Position numbers and translations under genes: made by a program. Shown here in pieces: positions 20,460 through 26,822 of a stretch of DNA of 26,822 bases (its first letter is position 1; every line of letters begins with the position of its first letter). The DNA is from Chromera velia (lineage: Eukaryota; Sar; Chromeraceae). The DNA lies in the NCBI GenBank assembly GCA_018398765.1, contig JAHBMJ010004853.1, positions 50,284-77,105 on the forward strand. Reading direction: 5' to 3'. Below the pieces are notes generated by a model that was not told the DNA's origin, made no database searches, and was given only the letters and a program-made list of their open reading frames with translations.

Positions 20460-20517
20460 GAAGGACATCGACGAGGCTGTGGACTCCCCCCTTGTTGAGG
20501 GAGACGGAGAGCCCTGA

Positions 20518-22213
20518 AGGAAGGAACTCAGGTTGAAAAGGGGAGACAGCCTGGCTCAGTCAGAGATGAGAATTAAGAGACGTACTGACAAAACTACTGG
20601 AGGGTGCATGGGAGTGAGAAAGGTATGTGATGAAGAAGGAGGCGATCGAAAGGAGACATCAGGTTCCGTTCCTCCCCCCTTGCTTGGAGCTTTTGTGTGA
20701 GAGCGGACCCACAGACTCTAGCGGTCGGTAGATGGGAACTAAGAATGGGCCAATCAAACAACAGGGTCGAAGCGGCACGAACCAGCAACAGGACCAAAGC
20801 AAAGCTCAAATACAGTCGAGAGCTCAAATCCGAACACACTCGCCCCCCCTCCCACAAAGAGCAGCTAGAAGGAGTCCTACACCATGAGAAGAAAACAGGG
20901 GGGGGCATTCAAAGCCAAATTCAAAGTAGAGCTCCAATTTTGAAAAATTGAAAAAAAAGAACGGTTTTACTCAGTGCGATACTGGCAGGCTGTGCATTGG
21001 TAACTAGATTGGTAATCGATCACAACCGTGATTCGCACCTATATTATGATTTTTAAAACCTAAAATATAATTTAAAACAACATTTATACGCAAATCCTAA
21101 AAACATATATGTATCTAAATACGGCTAGAAATGCAGATGTTATCATTGCTACACCAAAGGTACTAGCACACGTGACACATCTAGGCGCACATAATTATTA
21201 TAAACTCAAAGATACACACTAAATAAAACATAGTCAATTCCCAGTATATGATAGAAAGCCGGCTAATTACGGCTTATAAGATCGACTTAATTCTAGATCG
21301 ACCTAAGTTTAAACAATATTCAAAACTCTAGTCAAAACTATAGGATTTTATAGATTGAAGTTAATGAAGTAAGTTTAATAAAAAGTTTAAATTAGAGGAT
21401 TAAGATAACATGCGAAAACCAAAAACTTAAATCAATTGCATGGCTTTCAGCTTACTAGACTTACTTTTTATATATGAAGTCATAGCTTCGATTTTTTCTT
21501 AAATTAATTTAGTGAGATATGTGGCGCGATGGACTAAGGGATGATAAAGCAGATACTATATGGTGCAGTGTGAAAGCCTTCTGTATGGCTGCTTACTGAC
21601 AACTACTGACAACGCAACACATTTTTGTCTCTTTTGATGTCATTTTCTTTATATTTCTGTAATCATGCAGAGAACATTCATAAAAAGAAGGAAAGAGGCC
21701 CCGATCCTATACAGCAACCGCTCAATTCACGTGCTGAAAGTCTCTGAAAGCCTCCCTGAAACTGCGCATCGTCGAGTCGCAGTCCCTTCTCTCAAATCCC
21801 TCTGTTCGCAATCACTGAGAGGCACGGTTTGACACCATCTACCCCCAGCTCTTCGTGTCACAAAATAAGCAAAGAAGGCCCAGTCTGAGCAGAATCCGGA
21901 GCCATATTCTTCATGAGTCGCAACGATGCACAGGCCAGAGCAGCAGAATTTCTTTCGTTGACTTAATCTCTTTCACCACCCATCCATCTTTCCCTTTCTG
22001 TTCTCGACCTCAATCCGCAAGCATTCATTTGCACAAGGCTGAAGAGCTTTCTGTATACCATACACAGCGACACGCTCCTCCGTGAGATACGGCCTGATTC
22101 TGCCCCAGGCCGAACTAAGGGAAAAAGTCCGGCCTGCATGGCAGTGTTTTCAAATCGGAAAGTAGGGGAGACACACAAGAAGGGAGAACAGAGCCACTGC
22201 GAGGGAGGACCTC
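20518..22213. other. Convergent spacer downstream of the secreted-protein and TLD genes, no supported gene
   Basis: GC-balanced 3' flanks frame an AT-rich core (about 20940-21540) dense in stops. The motif CTAGTCAAAA in this core also occurs in the AT block near 15350, which hints at a shared repeat. Short open frames (20697-20951, 21855-22085) have no domain. I see no RNA gene. Confidence 0.55.
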
Positions 22214-23348
22214 TCAAGCTGCACTGCTGCTGCTGCTGCTGCTGCTGTTGGGCTTCTTCACTTCCGGTCTCAGTGCAAAAACCTCAATCTCCGTGATCGG
22301 AAACACCCGTCCGTCCCCCAGTGCTGCTTTTCCATTCCCCGTCTGATCCTCGAAGTACTGACCGAACTTGCAGTAGCAATTCGGCCCCATATAGAAGACC
22401 TTGATGTCCTGACCAAAATTGCCGCCTAATTCTCTGTCGTGTACGACCGCGCGATCCGAATAAAATGTGTTGATTGGGAAACGCTCCGGCAGCACATTGC
22501 GAGTGCTGTGCTATGCAAGAGGAAAAGGGAGGCAACATAGTCTCGAACTGAGCCGGTTTGCCCTGAGAATTCCCACTTGCCCAGGGCACCTTTGTGTACC
22601 CCCCAAAGACGTTTCCCTCACACTGGATCACAGTCACTGTCGGGCCTTTGCCGTCAGCCTTCGAGTGGAACGCTGCGGGGCTCATCCCATCTCTAGTGAC
22701 CCTGAAGATTATATCCCACTCTCCTGGGTACCAGGAGGCGAGAAGACCGTTTTGGGCGGCGGAGAGTACGGTGGAACTCTTGAAAGGGAGATCGGGCTGC
22801 ATTCCGTGCTCATGGAGGCATTCATTCAGAGCCTTCAGATGCTTTGCAACCTCTTCTTTGATCCGCACATGACGCGACTCTCCCCCCACCAACTGGTCCT
22901 CCAGCGCATAAAGAACTTTCTGGATGGTCTCAAGGTTCTCGAGATACTTGGCGAGCTCTGCCTTGTGCTTCTTGGCCATCTTTCCGTTCTCATCCATAGC
23001 GAAGTCGGCAAGGTTCAGCGCGACTCTCTTGATCTCTTCGTTCAGAACCTGTACCTCCTCCCACGAGGAAGGACGCCAGTTGAGCGTCTCCAGACATGCA
23101 GAGAAGTCGTCTTGGAGAACTCTAGGGAACTTCCAGGTGGAAAGGAAAGAGGCAACGTCTCCGACCCTCTTCTCTTCTGGAATGTCGAGAGAAAGACTCT
23201 GCCCAGAGAATGTCTTCTCGACAGACTCAGAGACAGAGCACTTGTAGAAGTAATGGAAGGTGGTCACTTCTTTCAAAGCCTCGATTGTTCCCATGATACC
23301 CACGTTTTTCTCATGGGCAGTTTTGATCGAGGCGGCAATGTCGGCCAT
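22214..23348 (-). CDS. TLD-domain protein with a helical N-terminal region
   Basis: I start it at the ATG at 23348 (AGAAGAATGG context). The open frame extends upstream without ATG to 23522 but loses coding character. Residues 1-180 are charged and helical, with coiled-coil-like stretches such as KMAKKHKAELAKYLENLETI. From about 190 comes a TLD domain: STVLSAAQNGLLASWYP, then WDIIFRVTRDGMSPAAFHSKADGKGPTVTVIQ, then NVFGGYTKVPWASG. Its second half is DRAVVHDREL, FGQDIKVF and FPITEIEVFALRPE, ending in a poly-Ser tail from a CAG repeat. TLD proteins are linked to oxidative-stress protection and V-ATPase regulation. The two halves lie in different frames around 22506-22549. A 43-nt intron (22548-22506) joins them, but it is far shorter than other introns here, and a frameshift is equally possible. 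Confidence 0.82.
22224..22250. repeat. CTG/CAG trinucleotide repeat encoding the poly-Ser tail
   Basis: On the gene strand the repeat is read as AGC codons, giving about eight Ser immediately before the stop of the TLD protein. Confidence 0.9.
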
Positions 23349-24059
23349 TCTTCTGACGTGCAAATCTGCTGTCAATTTTGGGAACGAGAAATGTACGGTT
23401 AAGTTGTTTTGTATTAATATCTCTATATCTGTGTCGAAGGGAATTGTCAGAGTGAAGAAGCCAAACCCTCTGTCAGATGAAAACTCAACGCGTCTAGTGG
23501 GACTTCTCTGAGACGCAATCAAGATATGGTCTGACAGCCAATCACCTCTCTAGCTCTGCATTGTGTCAAACGAATTTGTCTGCAAGGCTGATGAAAACAA
23601 ACTCTGAAAGGGGTAAATATCTGGCAGGGACAGAGGGAAAGAGAGACGGCGACGGTCTCTTTGAGAAAGAATGCATGCAGTCTCCGAGTTACATGCACAT
23701 GCATATAATATACACGCAGGCTGACGAATTAAACGCGCGTCCCCAACCGGCTCCAAAGTTCAAACGCGCGGGTAGACGGGTCTCTGATGTGCCTGGAATG
23801 CTTTCATGTCAGATGTGGCATGATGTGGCTCTTCCAGAAGTCGCAAGGTGCTCTTTAAGGGAGATCCAAATCCTCCTGCCGTAGTCCATGCGTCATCTGT
23901 GAGGCGGTCTCTGGGTGTGCTTGTGTGTCTTCGGGACGTTTTACCGTCTCCGGCGTCTGAGTCTCCTTGTCAAACTTGTGTGGCGTCCTTCCAGTTCCGC
24001 AAGCTGTTCGGATCTGGTGGCACCTTTCCTGAATCATCTAGTGTCACACAGGAAGAATC
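23349..24059. other. Divergent intergenic region between TLD and ATPase-like genes
   Basis: These 711 nt contain TGCATGCA at 23672, a short AT-rich ATATAATATA stretch near 23704, and the open but ATG-less upstream extension of the TLD frame. That extension may be 5' UTR or an unrecognised first exon, since a CTCAG acceptor-like site lies at 23508-23512 on the minus strand. No other gene is supported. Confidence 0.55.
23672..23679. promoter_or_regulatory. TGCATGCA palindrome between the TLD and ATPase-like gene starts
   Basis: It sits about 324 nt upstream of the TLD start and 380 nt upstream of the ATPase-like start, so it could serve both. The role is inferred. Confidence 0.35.
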
Positions 24060-25688
24060 ATGCAACTAGCACTTCGGTTCTTTGCGTTTTTCATTGTCAT
24101 TCCTGAAGGGGCGGGGTTCCATCTTGTCGCTCGTCCCCACTCACTCGTCTCCCCGACCAGGCTGGAAGCAGTCGGCGGAAACGGGCCTCCACTGCCCTCT
24201 TCTCCCGAGCCCCTTTCAACTGCGAGCGAAGGAAGGTGGAAGGGGACGCCAGAGCTCGGCTTCTCTTTCCACGAGAGAACCCGAACCTGCCTCAATATCT
24301 TTGTCAAACAGCGGCCGACTTGTTCTGTTTTGGTTCTGTACGGCAAGAAGCAGGTGGGCAAGAGGCGTCTGGCGAAAGAGGCGGTGGAGAAATGGAGGAA
24401 GGATGGACGTCTGGTGGTAGAGGTAGACCTCGAGAAGGTGAAAGAAGAAGACCTCAACGTTGACAGACTTCCGGAGATCTTCTGGAGTCAGTACTGACTG
24501 GCTTCTGAGGAGAAGCTGAAGGAAAAGGGGGGTGTCTGCATGCAGACTTTTCTGGATGGGTTGTTGAGAGCCCTGTGGAAGGCGGCTGATTTCGACTTAC
24601 TCGCGTATCAGCGCTTAGAGAATGAGCTCGACGTCATGCGCCAATTGTGGCAGCTGATGGTTCCAGATTTCGAGGAGAAATATTCCAAGGCGAAGGAACG
24701 GGACCGAGAGGTTAGGGTCTTTGTCGAAAAAGAGCTCGGTGGCCGTCACCAGCTGACAGTCGAGGAGGCCTTTGGTGTGATCGGGCTTGTGATTCGAAAG
24801 TTCGCTCCCGTATTTGAAGAGACAGCAAAGCGAGAGACAGACGAAGAAAACGTTGCAGCCCGTGTCTGCGCTGCGCTTGTGGATGTTTTAGAAGAGAAAG
24901 CGGTGGCCGAGTCCGACACGGAAGAGGCCCCAGTGTTGGTCATACGGGGAGTTGAGCGTGTGGTTTTGAATTCGGCAGTAAAGAAAGTGTTCGATGCGTT
25001 GTGTTGGCGCCTTGTGTACCGGCAGGACATGGACGAAAATGTGCCGGTGATCATGGATTTGTCTGGGGAGCCGTGGGACGAACGATTTTTTTTGAAAGTC
25101 AAACAGAAGAGACCTAATTCATTCTGAGGCTGGGAGGTGAAGGAACTGTCTGAAGAGGAAGGCCGCAAAGTGCTTGTTGAAGAATTGCAGATCTTCACGA
25201 GCGATGAATGGCAGGAGGTGTGGAAAGTAGTGGGGGGGCACGTTGACGATATTGTGGAGATTCATAATCTGTTGAGGGAGGGGATGACAATTGAAGATGC
25301 ATTGAATACGAAGGTCAACAGAACAATCGCTTTTCTGCGATCTGTGTTGGGAAGGCTTGAAGGACCCGACTATGAAGAAATTTTGGGGAGCGAAAATTCG
25401 GGAAGTGGCACTGACAGCGACTTGGCAGCACTCGAACTGCAGTTATTCAAGGCCCGCATGAGCGTTCTGCATCGTTTGCAGAAGAGCGACTTTATCTTGT
25501 CCCTTCGAAACACAAATAAATTGACACGCGCAGTCGCGCGATATCTCTTGAAGCAAAATGTTCTTTTACACACCTTCGCCCTCAGATTGCCGGGTGGAAG
25601 TCATGAGATTCCTCAGAGTCAGCTCTTCAGAACTGCAATCAAGGCGCTCTGTGATACGATCCCCGAAAATCAATTAAGTCCAGCATAG
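24060..25688 (+). CDS. Degenerate P-loop ATPase-like protein with two in-frame TGA codons (possible pseudogene)
   Basis: One frame runs 542 codons from the ATG at 24060 to the TAG at 25686, broken only by TGA at codon 146 (24495) and codon 356 (25125). The N terminus has a hydrophobic signal-like stretch (MQLALRFFAFFIVIPEGAGF) and a Ser/Pro/Arg-rich spacer that could be a plastid-type leader. Residues 91-102 (SVLVLYGKKQVGKR) look like a Walker A loop with Arg where Ser/Thr is usual. PVLVIRGVERV near 291 sits where Walker B should be but lacks both acidic residues. The C-terminal part (ELSEEEGRK, then VWKVVGGHVDDIVEIHNLL) resembles the winged-helix segment of STAND or archaeal-type ATPases. 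A 108-nt frame-keeping intron (24438-24545, GTGAAA to TGCATGCAG) could remove the first TGA, but I see no good intron for the second. Family placement is tentative. Confidence 0.55.
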
Positions 25689-26822
25689 AGTCCAGCTTTG
25701 ACTTTGGTGACTGACAGTCCAATGATGGACGAAGCGCATGTATAGTGAAGATTTGTTGGTTTCAATGCATGCAGTGGCATGCACCGTTGCAATTTAAATC
25801 AAGTCTAGAATGAATTCGACGTCCAATTCGTAAACTGTCCATGCAACTTTCATGCATAAAAGCGTGAATCTGTTATGCGGTCCTAGCACGCGGTCGCTGT
25901 CACCGTGACGCATTCATCTACAGCTAGGCATTCCTAGAGGCATTCATATTTTTCTAGATATTTTTACGATTATTTAGTTAGTTATTTAGCTGGGATTAGC
26001 TTCAGGATTAGCTTAGATTTAACAATTGCCTAATGTTAGTTTTATATTATAGAAGATCTGAACATTCAATAAATCTGAACCTAAGAATAAACATTAAGCA
26101 TACATTAAGCTGCAAATTAGTCTGCAATTTAAGCAGACTAGTAGGTAGACTAGTCTGACTGCCTAGATAACTGTATTATACTATATTACTATTGAAGGAC
26201 GTCTATTCAAGTATAGTGTGCATAAATTATTTTGAAGTTTTTAGTGTACTGGTTAGCTAGCTAGTTAGTATATTAATTTACATACTAGTCGCGATGCATG
26301 ACAAAACTACTAGCGAAGACTGAGCTGCGATTCCAGCCTGCGAAGCTCTATATGAAACAATGCGAAATTAGCTAGTGTAATATCATACTAATATGTGACG
26401 AACTAGGTGACGAATTGTAATGATTACTTAGTGTTGGAAACCAGAAAGAATTCATGCGCGCACGCCGAGCGATAAAGAAAGCGCGAGGCGGGACCAGAAA
26501 GAATTCATGCGCGCACGCTGAGCAATAAAGAAAGCGCAAGGCGATGTCAGGCAATAAGCACCGCGCGCACATGCAGAGCGCTCATGCAGTTTGCAATGCA
26601 TGCATGAATACATGGAAAAAAAGAAATACCACAGAAGTGAGTTCACACAAAACGGAATAACACAGAGACAGAATAGACGTTAGAAAGACGGACACAGCAA
26701 ATACAGAGGGGACATGCATTTAAGTGGACCGATACAGATGAATACCGTTCTATATGCACAACGCGTGCACGTATGCCGTCTGACTGACCGATCGTATCTG
26801 TTCTGAGTAGCCAACCTGAAAT
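25689..26822. other. AT-rich 3' flank with a short tandem duplication, no supported gene
   Basis: The 3' side of the ATPase-like gene turns AT-rich (about 25790-26430) with many TAG/CTAG words and stops in all frames. TGCATGCA occurs at 25766 and 26597, and a two-copy 53-bp repeat lies at 26440-26545. The two small minus-strand open frames there are products of the repeat. Confidence 0.55.
26440..26545. repeat. Two-copy 53-bp direct tandem repeat
   Basis: Copy 1 (26440-26492) and copy 2 (26493-26545) begin ACCAGAAAGAATTCATGCGC and differ at five positions, three of them C/T or G/A changes. A shorter, more diverged GCGCGCAC segment follows near 26560. The unit carries a GCGCGC core and an ATAAAGAAAGCGC end. 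Function is unknown. Confidence 0.85.

Noticed and set aside
19857-20468. A 203-codon minus-strand open frame, Gly/His-rich
   Set aside because: It is antisense to the secreted Val/Pro-rich gene. The composition is the complement of Pro/Ala/Thr codons, and there is no signal peptide or domain.
22467-23402. A 311-codon plus-strand open frame
   Set aside because: It is antisense to the TLD gene exon and has no domain of its own.
24487-24545. A 59-nt intron with a GTCAGT donor and TGCATGCAG acceptor removing the first TGA
   Set aside because: Its length is not a multiple of three and the joined frame stops soon after.
24060-25688. TGA reassigned to Trp throughout the nuclear code
   Set aside because: TGA ends the neighbouring cyclin and TLD genes at sensible positions, and TGG is used for Trp in the same frame.

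Overview
The window reads as nuclear DNA of a complex alga or protist, most likely an apicomplexan-related alveolate of the chromerid type (Chromera is my best guess, inferred and not proven). The reasons are: a carbamoyl-phosphate synthetase with its glutaminase fused to the synthetase and split by introns; single-gene transcription units; microsatellite-filled introns of about 250-900 nt; near-universal GCAG 3' splice sites; and many copies of TGCATGCA, the palindrome known as an AP2-type site in apicomplexans.

Layout. Six protein genes form three head-to-head pairs. Pair 1 is glutamine-dependent carbamoyl-phosphate synthetase II (minus, 3659 down past the left edge, five exons in view) and a giant cyclin-box protein (plus, 4849-12145, six exons, about 1870 aa). 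Pair 2 is a six-exon secreted protein of 274 aa (minus, 19015-15748) and an intronless secreted Val/Pro-rich protein (plus, 19923-20459) with a probable frameshift in a run of ten C. Pair 3 is a TLD-domain protein (minus, 23348-22214) and a degenerate P-loop ATPase-like gene (plus, 24060-25688) whose single reading frame is cut by two in-frame TGA codons. The convergent or terminal spacers (12146-15747, 20518-22213, 25689-26822) carry AT-rich blocks and no gene I can support. The divergent spacers between gene starts are GC-richer and each holds TGCATGCA.

The best discovery is a box C/D snoRNA encoded in sense inside intron 3 of both the carbamoyl-phosphate synthetase gene (1344-1427, minus) and the cyclin gene (8914-8997, plus). 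The two copies are identical across 87 nt. Each has a terminal stem, a C box, D' and D boxes, and two 12-nt guides that match adjacent segments of the universally conserved small-subunit rRNA stretch GAGTATGGTCGC / CAAGGCTGAAAC. The D' guide points to the G that is 1126 in yeast numbering.

A second theme is splicing. Thirteen of 14 acceptors that I could place by frame end in GCAG. Many donors are reiterated tetranucleotides, (GTCA)2 or (GTCT)2, and three introns in two unrelated genes carry the same GTCA/GGCA tandem at or just inside the donor. All exon borders were worked out by eye from reading frame, family conservation and GT-AG rules. No alignment or transcript was available.
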